From the NCBI GenBank assembly GCA_035949055.1, contig DASZIO010000006.1:1-46386 (forward strand): a stretch of 46,386 bases of DNA, given 5' to 3'. The notes below the pieces were generated by a model, which did no database searches, had not been told where the DNA came from, and saw only the letters and a list, made by a program, of their open reading frames with translations. The DNA comes from Bog-756 sp035949055. Its GTDB lineage: Bacteria; Actinomycetota; Acidimicrobiia; Acidimicrobiales; RAAP-2. Below, piece after piece: positions 14,672 to 21,747 of this stretch. The position numbers and the translations under genes are program-made. Position 1 is the first letter of the stretch. Each line of letters begins with the position of its first letter.

Positions 14672-15730
14672 ATGCCCGATGATCGGACCCTGGTCACCGA
14701 GCTCGGTACCGCGCTCGGAACGCTTCCCTATCCACACCCGGCGGCCGCGTTGGCGGCTCGGCCCGGCCAACTGCACATCGACGCCGACACCTGGGAACGC
14801 TTCGGCTCGGTCCACGCCGCGGGCCGGTTCGCCGCCGAGCTGACCAGGTCGTTCGCCAACGGGCGCGCTCTGCTGGAGGCGCCGGACGGTCTGCGGGGCC
14901 GGGTCCCCCGGACCGTCGAGTGGACCGGTGGGAGGCGGCCTCCGGGAGACGAGGTGGCGCCCATCGACCTGCGCATCGACCACGTGTACCTGGTCAGCTG
15001 CAAATACGAATCCGACATCCTGGCCAACGTCTCCCCCGGTCGCCTCTTCGACGGGTTGCTGGCCACCACCGGGGCCTGGGACCGGAACGACTGGTACGAG
15101 ACGGTCGCTCCCGATGAGTTCGTCGAGCTCTACCGGGCGTGCGTGGACGCCACCGGGTTGTCGTCGCTTCCACCCGAGCCCCGGCGCTGCGGTCGGGACG
15201 AGCTCGCCGCCCTGCGCACCGCCCTGTCGGGGCGCACCTACCCCGACAGCCGCTCGCGGGACGCCTACGCGCAGCTGTGCGCGGCGGTCAGCGCGGCCTC
15301 AGCCCGGCGGTGGACCGACCAGCTGACCGCGTCGGGGACCTCTCCCGAAACCATGCTCTGGAGGCTCCTCCGCATCGGGAGCGCGCCGTATTTCGTGCTC
15401 GGCCACGACCGGCGTAGCGGTCTCCCGGCCCGCTTCCGGATCGCCAGCCCGTGGGACTGGCGGGAGGAGTTCGAGCTGGAGGGCTTCGATGTCGCCGCGG
15501 CCCGCGCCGGGCAGCCCCGGGTGGACTGGGCCGGTTCCTGCCGGTCACGCCGGGACGGAAAGGCTCTGACCGTGGCCGGCCACGTCGAGATCCGGTGGAG
15601 CCACGGGCGGTTCGCGCAACCACCCGAGGCCAAGGTCTACCTCGACACACCCATGTCGGGCCTGCCGGGGTACCACCCACTCGACCCGGTCGGTGAGGCC
15701 CAACCGACCCTGTGGGCCACCGCCCCGTGA
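14672..15730 (+). CDS. Putative PD-(D/E)XK-like nuclease partner of the methyltransferase
   Basis: No family is recognised with certainty for this 352-residue protein. Residues 97-111 read PIDLRIDHVYLVSCK: an acidic residue (D99 or D103) on one strand and S109-x-K111 on the next. That resembles the P-D...S-x-K variant of the PD-(D/E)XK active site known from Cfr10I-type restriction enzymes. A conserved-looking continuation, YESDILANVSPGRLFDGLL, follows, then a largely helical middle (150-230) and a beta-rich C-terminal part (SAPYFVLGHD, VAGHVEIRWSHGRF). There is no signal peptide or membrane helix. Position directly after a DNA methyltransferase, same frame, 27 nt apart, and overlapping the next gene by GTGA, argues for a functional unit. 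The nuclease call is an inference from motif and context. Confidence 0.5.
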   Translation: MPDDRTLVTELGTALGTLPYPHPAAALAARPGQLHIDADTWERFGSVHAAGRFAAELTRSFANGRALLEAPDGLRGRVPRTVEWTGGRRPPGDEVAPIDLRIDHVYLVSCKYESDILANVSPGRLFDGLLATTGAWDRNDWYETVAPDEFVELYRACVDATGLSSLPPEPRRCGRDELAALRTALSGRTYPDSRSRDAYAQLCAAVSAASARRWTDQLTASGTSPETMLWRLLRIGSAPYFVLGHDRRSGLPARFRIASPWDWREEFELEGFDVAAARAGQPRVDWAGSCRSRRDGKALTVAGHVEIRWSHGRFAQPPEAKVYLDTPMSGLPGYHPLDPVGEAQPTLWATAP

Positions 15731-16317
15731 ACCCGCCGGTCGAGGGGGAGGGGCCGGCCGGCTGGGACGGGGACCGCTACCAGCAGCGGTTCGACGCGCT
15801 GGCCGCGTCGGGGGTCGACGTCCACGGGGAGGCCGACCTGGTCGCCGACCTCGCCCCGACGTCGGTGCTCGACGCGGGATGTGGGACCGGCCGGGTGGCC
15901 CGGGAACTGGCCCGCCGCGGCGTCGAGGTCGTCGGGGTGGACGTGGACCAGTCGATGGTCGCCACCGCCCGCCGGCTGGCGCCGGAGATCACGTGGCTGG
16001 TCGGCGACATCACCCAACTCGACCTGGGCCGGCGGTTCGACGTCGTGCTGATGGCCGGCAACGTACCGATCTTCGCGGCCGAAGGCTCCCACCAGGCGCT
16101 GGTCGCCGGCTGTGCCCGCCACGTGGCCGTGCGCGGCGCGCTCGTGGCCGGCTTCCAACTGGGCCCCGGCTATCCGCTGGCCGCCTACGACGAGCACTGC
16201 CGTCAGGCCGGACTGGCCTGCGTCGAGCGGTGGGCCACGTGGTCCCGTGACCCGTTCGCCGGCGGCGACTACGCCGTCTCCATCCACCGGTTTGCGGCGG
16301 AAGGGGGCCGAGCGTGA
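15727..16317 (+). CDS. Class I SAM-dependent methyltransferase
   Basis: The 196-residue protein has motif I VLDAGCGTGRVARELARRG followed by VVGVDVDQSMVATARR (acidic residue binding the ribose) and a motif near WLVGDITQLDLGRRFDVVLMAGN, a Methyltransf_25/11 type Rossmann fold. Substrate is unknown; it has no DNA-methyltransferase PPY motif, so a small molecule or protein target is more likely. GTG 15727 overlaps the stop of the preceding gene as GTGA, which indicates translational coupling; an ATG five codons upstream (15712) is an alternative. It ends 31 nt before the convergent formate dehydrogenase gene. Whether it belongs functionally to the modification module is unclear. Confidence 0.75.
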   Translation: MNPPVEGEGPAGWDGDRYQQRFDALAASGVDVHGEADLVADLAPTSVLDAGCGTGRVARELARRGVEVVGVDVDQSMVATARRLAPEITWLVGDITQLDLGRRFDVVLMAGNVPIFAAEGSHQALVAGCARHVAVRGALVAGFQLGPGYPLAAYDEHCRQAGLACVERWATWSRDPFAGGDYAVSIHRFAAEGGRA

Positions 16318-16348
16318 GATCGTCTCGACGACGGCCTGCCGGCCCGGA

Positions 16349-17518
16349 TCAGCGGTCGGTGCCGCCCGCGCTGTAGGAGTGGGCGCCGGTCCCGGCCAAC
16401 CGCCCGCCGTCCACGATGAGGTACTCCTCCCGTATCGGGCGGCCGGCCAGCCAGCACTCGAGGATCTCACGGGTCCCGGCCGCGTACCGGCTCTGGGCCG
16501 ACAACGACGTGCCCGACACGTGCGGTGTCATCCCCTCGTGCGGCATCGTCCGCCAGGGATGGTCCGGCGGTGCGGGCTGGGGGAACCAGACATCCCCGGC
16601 GTACCCGGCCAGCTGCCCGCTCTCGAGGGCGCGGACCACCGCGTCACGATCGCAGATCCGGCCGCGAGCGGTGTTGACCAGGTAGGTGCCGCGCTTCATC
16701 CGGGCGAACATGGCGTCGTCGAAGAGGTGCTCGGTCTGCGGGTGCAGCGGTGCGTTGATGGTCACCACGTCACATTCCGGCACCATGGACGCGGCATCGG
16801 GGTGGAAGGTGAGCCCCAGCTCGTCCTCGACCTCGGCCGCGAGGCGGTGGCGGTCGGTGTAGTGCAGCTGCACGTCGAAGGGCTTGAGCCGCCGCAGGAC
16901 GGCGAGGCCGATGCGGCCGGCCGCCACCGATCCGACCGCCATCCCCTCGACGTCGTAGGAGCGGGACACGCAGTCGGCGATGTTCCATCCGCCTTTGACC
17001 ACCCAGTCGTGCGAGGGGATGTAGTTGCGGACCAGGCTCAGGATCATCATCACCACGTGCTCGGACACGCTGATGCTGTTCGAGTAGGTGACTTCCGCCA
17101 CGGTGACGCCGTGGTCGATGGCGGCATCGAGGTCGACGTGGTCCGAGCCGATGCCCGCGGTGATGGCCAACTTGAGGCGGGACGCCTTCGACAGGCGCTC
17201 GCCCGTGAGGTAGGCGGGCCAGAACGGCTGGGAGATGACCACGTCGGCATCGACCAGCTCGCGCTCGAAGACCGATCCCACCCCGTCCTTGTCCGCCGTG
17301 ACCACCAGGGTATGGCCCTGCCCCTCGAGGAACCGGCGCAACCCGAGCTCCCCCGAGACCGACCCGAGCAGCGTCCCCGGGGTGAAGTCCACCCCGCTCG
17401 GCGAGGGCACGGTCTGGCCATCGGGATAGTGGCCCAGCGTGGGGATCGAGTCCCTCGGGTACGCGCCGGGGTACCCGTCGACCGGGTCTTCGTAGAGCAC
17501 GCACAGCACCTTGGCCAT
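16349..17518 (-). CDS. fdh: NAD-dependent formate dehydrogenase
   Basis: The 389-residue protein is a D-2-hydroxyacid dehydrogenase-superfamily formate dehydrogenase, oxidising formate to CO2 with reduction of NAD+. It aligns position for position (offset of one) with the Pseudomonas sp. 101 enzyme from memory: N147 (TYSNSIS), R285 (NTARGR), Q314 (WFPQPAPPDHPW) and H333 (TPHVSGTS) correspond to the catalytic residues. GSVAAGRIGLAVLRRL is the dinucleotide motif, and D222 (YTDRHRL) favours NAD over NADP. The substrate-site SQPFWPAYLT is present. ATG 17518 has a perfect AGGAGGT ribosome site. It is metal-free and cytosolic, unlike molybdenum FDHs. With MscR (19536-20621) it completes a formaldehyde-to-CO2 route. 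Confidence 0.93.
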   Translation of the reverse strand: MAKVLCVLYEDPVDGYPGAYPRDSIPTLGHYPDGQTVPSPSGVDFTPGTLLGSVSGELGLRRFLEGQGHTLVVTADKDGVGSVFERELVDADVVISQPFWPAYLTGERLSKASRLKLAITAGIGSDHVDLDAAIDHGVTVAEVTYSNSISVSEHVVMMILSLVRNYIPSHDWVVKGGWNIADCVSRSYDVEGMAVGSVAAGRIGLAVLRRLKPFDVQLHYTDRHRLAAEVEDELGLTFHPDAASMVPECDVVTINAPLHPQTEHLFDDAMFARMKRGTYLVNTARGRICDRDAVVRALESGQLAGYAGDVWFPQPAPPDHPWRTMPHEGMTPHVSGTSLSAQSRYAAGTREILECWLAGRPIREEYLIVDGGRLAGTGAHSYSAGGTDR

Positions 17519-17661
17519 CCGGACCTCCTGTGTTCGAGGCGAGGCCTTACCTACGCACTCGCCGCGTCGCCCACCGGCTCGACACTAGGGGGTCGCGACG
17601 GTCCCGGCGCAGACTGCCTGCCTCGGCTAGAACCAGGGATCATCGATGCTCGAGGGAGGCC

Positions 17662-18777
17662 ATGAAGCGCGGCTACTGCATTGCGGCTGCGGTGTCGGCC
17701 CTGGCGGTCGTGGCCGGGGGATGCGGGTCCGCGGCCGCACCGACCACGAGCTCGACGCCCGCCTACCAGGCGCAGGGGCCCCACACGGTCGGTGTCACCA
17801 CCCTCGACCTCGGCTCGGCCGGCACCCTCGGCGAGCGACTCGCCACCGTCTACTACCCCACCGACCCCGCGTCGGCCTCCGGCCATCCTCGGTTCAGCTA
17901 CACCGAGGCGTCGACGCTGCCCACCGCACTGCAGCCCATCCTCCCGGCCGCGTACAACACCACCACCACCATCGACGCCTTCACCGACGCTCCGGGGTCG
18001 GGTGGCCCATACCCGGTCGTCCTGTTCAGTCACGGCTTCGGGGGCGAACGGCTCTACTACTCGAACCTGCTGGCGGGCATGGCTTCGTGGGGCTACGTGG
18101 TGGTGAGCGCGGACTACCTCGAGCGCGGCCTGGCCGCCCAGTCCCTGGGCCTCAAGTCCACGCCCACCGCCGCCTTCGACCGAAGCATCATGCTCCGCTC
18201 GCTCACTGTGGTCGAGGCGGCGTCAGAGGACGCCGGCGTGCTGCACGGCACCGTCGACCCGTCCAAGGTGGCCGCGGTCGGCCACTCGGCCGGGGGCGGA
18301 ACCGCGTTCAACGCCCTCGATGACCCGCGGGTGGCCACCGCCATCGGCTGGGCCCCGGTCGCCCCGGCCGGTGCCCCGTCCAAAAAGCCGGTGATGCTCA
18401 TCGGCGCGGAGGGCGACCGAGCGGTCCTGCCCCGGACCGTGGCCCACGAGTTCGCCGCCTTCCCGGGGCCGAGGTCGCTCGTCGAGATCTCGGGCGAGGG
18501 CCACAATACGTACACCGACATCTGCGTCGGCATCCGGGAGGGTGGCGGCCTCATCAGCTACGCCGTCTCCCACCATTTCGTCAGCGCGTCACTGGCGCAG
18601 CTCGGGATCAACGGCTGCCAGGCCAAGGACCTGGCCCCGCCCCGGTTCTGGCCCATCGTCCAGTACTACACGGTGTTCCAGCTGAAGGCGGTCTTCAGCC
18701 GCGGCCCGAGCACCGTGCCGGTTCCGGCGGCGAACGCATTCCCCGGCTTCACCGTCCAGGTGACCCAACCGGATTAG
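17662..18777 (+). CDS. Lipoprotein alpha/beta hydrolase (dienelactone/PAF-acetylhydrolase-like)
   Basis: MKRGYCIAAAVSALAVVAGGCG is a lipoprotein signal with the lipid-modified Cys at 21, so the 371-residue enzyme should sit on the outer face of the membrane. The fold is alpha/beta hydrolase: oxyanion segment VVLFSHGFGG (about 119-128), nucleophile S209 in GHSAGG, acid D252 (GAEGDRAV) and H281 (ISGEGHN). Size and pattern fit platelet-activating-factor acetylhydrolase or cutinase-like esterases; the substrate is not known. The start ATG 17662 has GGGAGG just upstream. It is divergent from fdh (143 nt between starts). Export makes it an unlikely S-formylmycothiol hydrolase. Confidence 0.8.
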   Translation: MKRGYCIAAAVSALAVVAGGCGSAAAPTTSSTPAYQAQGPHTVGVTTLDLGSAGTLGERLATVYYPTDPASASGHPRFSYTEASTLPTALQPILPAAYNTTTTIDAFTDAPGSGGPYPVVLFSHGFGGERLYYSNLLAGMASWGYVVVSADYLERGLAAQSLGLKSTPTAAFDRSIMLRSLTVVEAASEDAGVLHGTVDPSKVAAVGHSAGGGTAFNALDDPRVATAIGWAPVAPAGAPSKKPVMLIGAEGDRAVLPRTVAHEFAAFPGPRSLVEISGEGHNTYTDICVGIREGGGLISYAVSHHFVSASLAQLGINGCQAKDLAPPRFWPIVQYYTVFQLKAVFSRGPSTVPVPAANAFPGFTVQVTQPD

Positions 18778-18810
18778 CTGTTCTGCCCGGGCGCGGGAGG
18801 CGCAGACGGG

Positions 18811-18830
18811 CCGCCGGCCTGCACCGGCGG
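18811..18830 (+). terminator. GC-rich hairpin between the lipoprotein hydrolase and HAD genes
   Basis: CCGCCGG (18811-18817) and CCGGCGG (18824-18830) form a 7-bp stem with a 6-nt loop, 33 nt past the hydrolase stop. There is no T-tract. It directly precedes the TAGCGT box of the next gene. Confidence 0.35.
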
Positions 18831-18833
18831 CGG

Positions 18834-18839
18834 TAGCGT
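18834..18839 (+). promoter_or_regulatory. Candidate -10 box of a leaderless HAD transcript
   Basis: TAGCGT (TANNNT type) ends 6 nt before ATG 18846, and no Shine-Dalgarno sequence is present. A -35 is not evident. Confidence 0.35.
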
Positions 18840-18845
18840 TCCGAG

Positions 18846-19502
18846 ATGGAGCAGGGCGGCTACGACATCGTGCTCTTCGACCTCGGCGGGGTGCTGGTCC
18901 GCCTGGGGGGCGTGCACCAGATGCAGGAGCTCTCGGGCATCGACGACGAGGGCGAGATCTGGCGGCGATGGCTGAGCTGCCCGTGGGTGCGGAGCTTCGA
19001 GCGGGGGCGCTGCTCACCAGAGGAATTCGCCGCCGGCGTCGTCGGGGACTGGGGCCTCGACGTCACCGCCGATTCCTTCCTCGAGCGCTTCCGGGCGTGG
19101 CCGGAGGCGGTGTACGGCGGAGCGGTCGAGCTGGTCCGCGAGGTGGCCGGCCGGTGCCGGGTCGGCTGTCTCAGCAACACCAACGAGCTCCACTGGGCCG
19201 ACCAGAGCTCGCGATGGGCTTTCGCCGACCTCTTCGAGGTGGTCTTCCTCTCCTACCGGCTCGACATGGTCAAGCCCGACCGCGAGATCTTCGACCACGT
19301 GGTGGCGGCGCTCGAGGTTGCTCCCGCCCGCATCCTCTTCCTGGACGACAACGCGGTCAACGTGGACCAGGCCAGGGCGGCCGGGTGGGCCGGTGCGGTG
19401 GTCAGCGGTGCGGACGAGGCCCGGTCGGCACTGGTCGAACTCGCCGTACTGCCCGGCCGGGCGGAAGCCGCCGGGGCCGGGCTCGACGGACGACACCCGT
19501 GA
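18846..19502 (+). CDS. HAD-superfamily (subfamily IA) hydrolase
   Basis: The 218-residue protein has the HAD motifs in order: nucleophile D12 in LFDLGGVLV, motif II CLSNTNELH (S110), motif III K143 in RLDMVKPDREIF, and motif IV FLDDNAVNVDQARAAG (D167/D168). The FDLGGV form, lacking the second Asp of DxD, is usual in the YihX-like group of sugar-phosphate phosphatases. The cap domain spans about residues 20-90. Substrate is unknown. The likely leaderless start is described with the upstream box. It lies 33 nt upstream of mscR; GGAG for mscR sits in this gap, so the two may be cotranscribed. Confidence 0.85.
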   Translation: MEQGGYDIVLFDLGGVLVRLGGVHQMQELSGIDDEGEIWRRWLSCPWVRSFERGRCSPEEFAAGVVGDWGLDVTADSFLERFRAWPEAVYGGAVELVREVAGRCRVGCLSNTNELHWADQSSRWAFADLFEVVFLSYRLDMVKPDREIFDHVVAALEVAPARILFLDDNAVNVDQARAAGWAGAVVSGADEARSALVELAVLPGRAEAAGAGLDGRHP

Positions 19503-19535
19503 CACACTGGGCCGGACACCGGACGAGGAGTGAGC

Positions 19536-20621
19536 ATGGCAGCTGAGGTCCGTGGCGTGGTCGCCATGAGCAAGGGCGAGCCGGTCTCGTTGGTCCCGAT
19601 CGCGGTGCCCGATCCCGGACCGGGCGAGGTGGTGGTGGCGGTGCAGGCCTGCGGGGTGTGCCATACCGACCTCCACTACCGGGAGGGCGCCATCAACGAC
19701 GAGTTCCCGTTCCTGCTCGGGCACGAGGCCGCCGGGTCGGTCGAGGCGGTCGGGCCCGGCGTCACTGCGGTCGAGCCCGGGGACTTCGTGGTGCTCAACT
19801 GGCGCGCCGTGTGCGGCGAGTGCCGGTCGTGCCGGAGGGGAAGGCCCTGGCACTGCTTCAGCACCCACAACGCCACCCAGAAGATGACCTTGGCCGACGG
19901 CACGCCACTGTCACCCGCCCTCGGTATCGGGGCCTTCGCCGACAAGACGCTGGTGGCGGCCGGGCAGTGCACCAAGGTCGACCCCTCGGCCCGTCCGGAA
20001 GCGGTCGGGCTCCTCGGCTGCGGGGTGATGGCCGGGCTCGGGTCGGCCATGTTCACCGGCGAGGTCGGCACCGGGGATTCGGTGGCCGTCTTCGGCTGCG
20101 GTGGCGTCGGCTGCGCCGCCATCGCCGGCGCCCGCCTCAGCGGCGCAGGGAAGGTCATCGCCGTCGACCTCGACCCCGGGAAGCTCGACCTGGCCCGCCA
20201 GTTCGGGGCGAACGACGTGGTCGACGCCTCGAGGGAGGACGTGGTGGCCAGGGTGCAGGAATTGACCGGTGGGAACGGGGCCGACGTCTGCATCGAGGCC
20301 GTCGGCCACCCGTTGGTCATGGAGCAGGCCTTCTACGCCCGTGACCTGGCCGGCACCCTGGTGCAGGTCGGCGTACCCACCCCCGACATGCGTATCGACC
20401 TGCCCATGATCGACTTCTTCGGACGGGGTGGCCAACTACGCCCGAGCTGGTACGGCGACTGCCTCCCCGCCCGGGACTTCCCCGTCCTGGTGGACCTCTA
20501 CCTGCAGGGCCGGCTCGACCTCGACCGGTTCGTCTCGGAGACCATCGGGCTCGGAGATGTGGAGGAGGCATTCCATCGCATGGAGCGCGGGGAGGTCCTG
20601 CGGTCCGTGGTCGTGATCTGA
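19536..20621 (+). CDS. mscR: S-(hydroxymethyl)mycothiol dehydrogenase (mycothiol-dependent formaldehyde dehydrogenase)
   Basis: The 361-residue zinc alcohol dehydrogenase oxidises the formaldehyde-mycothiol adduct with NAD+ (and can reduce S-nitrosomycothiol). It is nearly colinear with M. tuberculosis MscR and of equal length. Catalytic zinc ligands are C42 (ACGVCHTD), H63 (LGHEAAG) and C162 (GLLGCGVMAG); the structural zinc is bound by C93, C96, C99 and C107 (AVCGECRSC...C). The nucleotide fold has VFGCGGVGCAAIAGA and IAVDLDPGK. The family signature YREGAINDEFPFLLGHE and WYGDCLP are present. ATG 19536 is chosen over GTG 19530 because GGACGAGGAG ends 5 nt before it. The enzyme implies that the organism makes mycothiol, an actinobacterial marker. 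Confidence 0.93.
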   Translation: MAAEVRGVVAMSKGEPVSLVPIAVPDPGPGEVVVAVQACGVCHTDLHYREGAINDEFPFLLGHEAAGSVEAVGPGVTAVEPGDFVVLNWRAVCGECRSCRRGRPWHCFSTHNATQKMTLADGTPLSPALGIGAFADKTLVAAGQCTKVDPSARPEAVGLLGCGVMAGLGSAMFTGEVGTGDSVAVFGCGGVGCAAIAGARLSGAGKVIAVDLDPGKLDLARQFGANDVVDASREDVVARVQELTGGNGADVCIEAVGHPLVMEQAFYARDLAGTLVQVGVPTPDMRIDLPMIDFFGRGGQLRPSWYGDCLPARDFPVLVDLYLQGRLDLDRFVSETIGLGDVEEAFHRMERGEVLRSVVVI

Positions 20622-20641
20622 CCGCGGCCCCCGACGCTCCC

Positions 20642-21064
20642 TCAGGTGTACCCCTCGGCCACGTGCTCGATCCACCAGTCCGGCGCGGCGTTCATCAGCG
20701 TCTGCATGTCCCAGTAGTCCCACCACCGGATGATCGACCCGTCGCGAAGCTCGTGGACCGACACGAAGGGCAGGACGACCTGCTCGCCGGTGGGCCAGTG
20801 CCAGGTCTCGGCGTGCTCGGTGACGACGGTGTCGTCCTCGCCCACCATGACGCGGAGGTCGTGCTCGTAGGCCGAGATGCGCTCGAGCCCGAGTCGGAGC
20901 CGGGCGACGATCTGGTCCGGGCCCCGGGCCACGTCGTCGGCCGGCGAGGGAACGTCGGTGTACTCGCTGTCCCTGGTGAAGAAGGCGGCGATGCCGTCCC
21001 AGTCGCGGGCATAGAGCGTCTCCCAGAAGGACTGCACCCGCAGTTTGTTGGCCTCGACGCTCAT
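20642..21064 (-). CDS. SnoaL-like / limonene-epoxide-hydrolase-like NTF2-fold protein
   Basis: The 140-residue protein begins MSVEANKLRVQSFWETLYARDWDGIAAFF and has the NTF2 cone fold typical of SnoaL and limonene-1,2-epoxide hydrolases: FTRDSEYTDVP, a strand pair ETWHWPTGEQVVLPFVSVHEL, and the terminal RDGSIIRWWDYWDM where LEH enzymes keep an acidic residue. The catalytic R-D pair of true LEH cannot be fully assigned, so isomerase, hydrolase or binding roles remain open. ATG 21062-21064 has GGGAG 4 nt upstream; frame upstream of it looks non-coding. It is convergent with mscR and lies 58 nt downstream of the tetR gene, possibly in the same transcript. Confidence 0.75.
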   Translation of the reverse strand: MSVEANKLRVQSFWETLYARDWDGIAAFFTRDSEYTDVPSPADDVARGPDQIVARLRLGLERISAYEHDLRVMVGEDDTVVTEHAETWHWPTGEQVVLPFVSVHELRDGSIIRWWDYWDMQTLMNAAPDWWIEHVAEGYT

Positions 21065-21122
21065 GGCGCTCCCGGCGATCGGCGGTAGGGCGGGTGGGAG
21101 CGTAGTCCGGCGAGGGCGACCA

Positions 21123-21734
21123 TCACCGGAGTCCGCGGACCAGCTGCCCGACGAGGACGCCGACCCGGGTTCGCTCCTCATCCGGGTCGTCGGCCGCGGC
21201 GACGGCCAGCCCGGCTTCGGAGATGGCGGCGAGCAGCATCCGGGCGGTCAGGTCACCGGGCGGGACGCGGATGAGGCCGGCCCGGGCCAGGCCGTCCAGC
21301 GACGCCACCATCAGCCCGAGGAAGTACCGCTCCTCGATGTCCTTCCAGCGGGCCCAGCCGAGGACGGCCGGTGCCTCCTCGAGGGCAATGCGCCGGAAGC
21401 CCGGCTCGAGGCAGGCCTCGAGAAAGGCGTCCACCCCTCGGGCGAACTCCTCCCAGGGGTCGTCGATCCCCTCGGTGGCGGCGGCCACCGTCACCACCAG
21501 CCGCTCCTCCATCTGCACGAAGGCAGCCTCCAACAGCTCGGCCTTGTCCCTGAAATGGTGGTACACCGCCCCTTTGGTCACGCGGGCGGCCTCGGCCACC
21601 TGGTCGACGGTGGTGCCGGCGAACCCGTCGGCCGTGAACCGGGCCGTGGCCGCGTCGAGGATGGCGGCCCGGGTGGTCTCCGCGTATTCCTCGCGCCGGC
21701 TCTTGACATCCACGACCTTCGATCTTACACTCAC
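21123..21734 (-). CDS. TetR-family transcriptional repressor
   Basis: The 203-residue protein has a TetR_N helix-turn-helix at residues of about 15-62 (TRAAILDAATARFTADGF, TTVDQVAEAARVTKGAVYHHF.DKAELLEAAF) and an all-helical ligand-binding region with WARWKDIEERYF. Such proteins repress a neighbouring gene until a small ligand binds. GTG 21732-21734 gives the longest version; a second GTG at codon 8 is possible. The gene is divergent from the alpha/beta hydrolase at 21740; only 5 nt separate the two starts, and a 13-bp palindrome lies there, so autoregulation together with control of the hydrolase is likely. Confidence 0.88.
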   Translation of the reverse strand: MSVRSKVVDVKSRREEYAETTRAAILDAATARFTADGFAGTTVDQVAEAARVTKGAVYHHFRDKAELLEAAFVQMEERLVVTVAAATEGIDDPWEEFARGVDAFLEACLEPGFRRIALEEAPAVLGWARWKDIEERYFLGLMVASLDGLARAGLIRVPPGDLTARMLLAAISEAGLAVAAADDPDEERTRVGVLVGQLVRGLR

Positions 21735-21747
21735 ATACTATGAGTAT
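21703..21747 (+). promoter_or_regulatory. Sigma-A promoter, leaderless start and TetR operator candidate
   Basis: TTGACA (21703-21708), a 17-nt spacer and TACACT (21726-21731) form a near-ideal promoter; ATG 21740 lies 8 nt after the -10, so the hydrolase mRNA should start at or next to its start codon. ATACT-ATG-AGTAT (21735-21747) is a perfect palindrome covering that start. A wider inverted repeat ACTCACA (21729-21735) / TGTGAGT (21757-21763) surrounds it. The -35 lies inside the tetR coding sequence. A repressor bound here would block transcription start directly. Confidence 0.75.
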
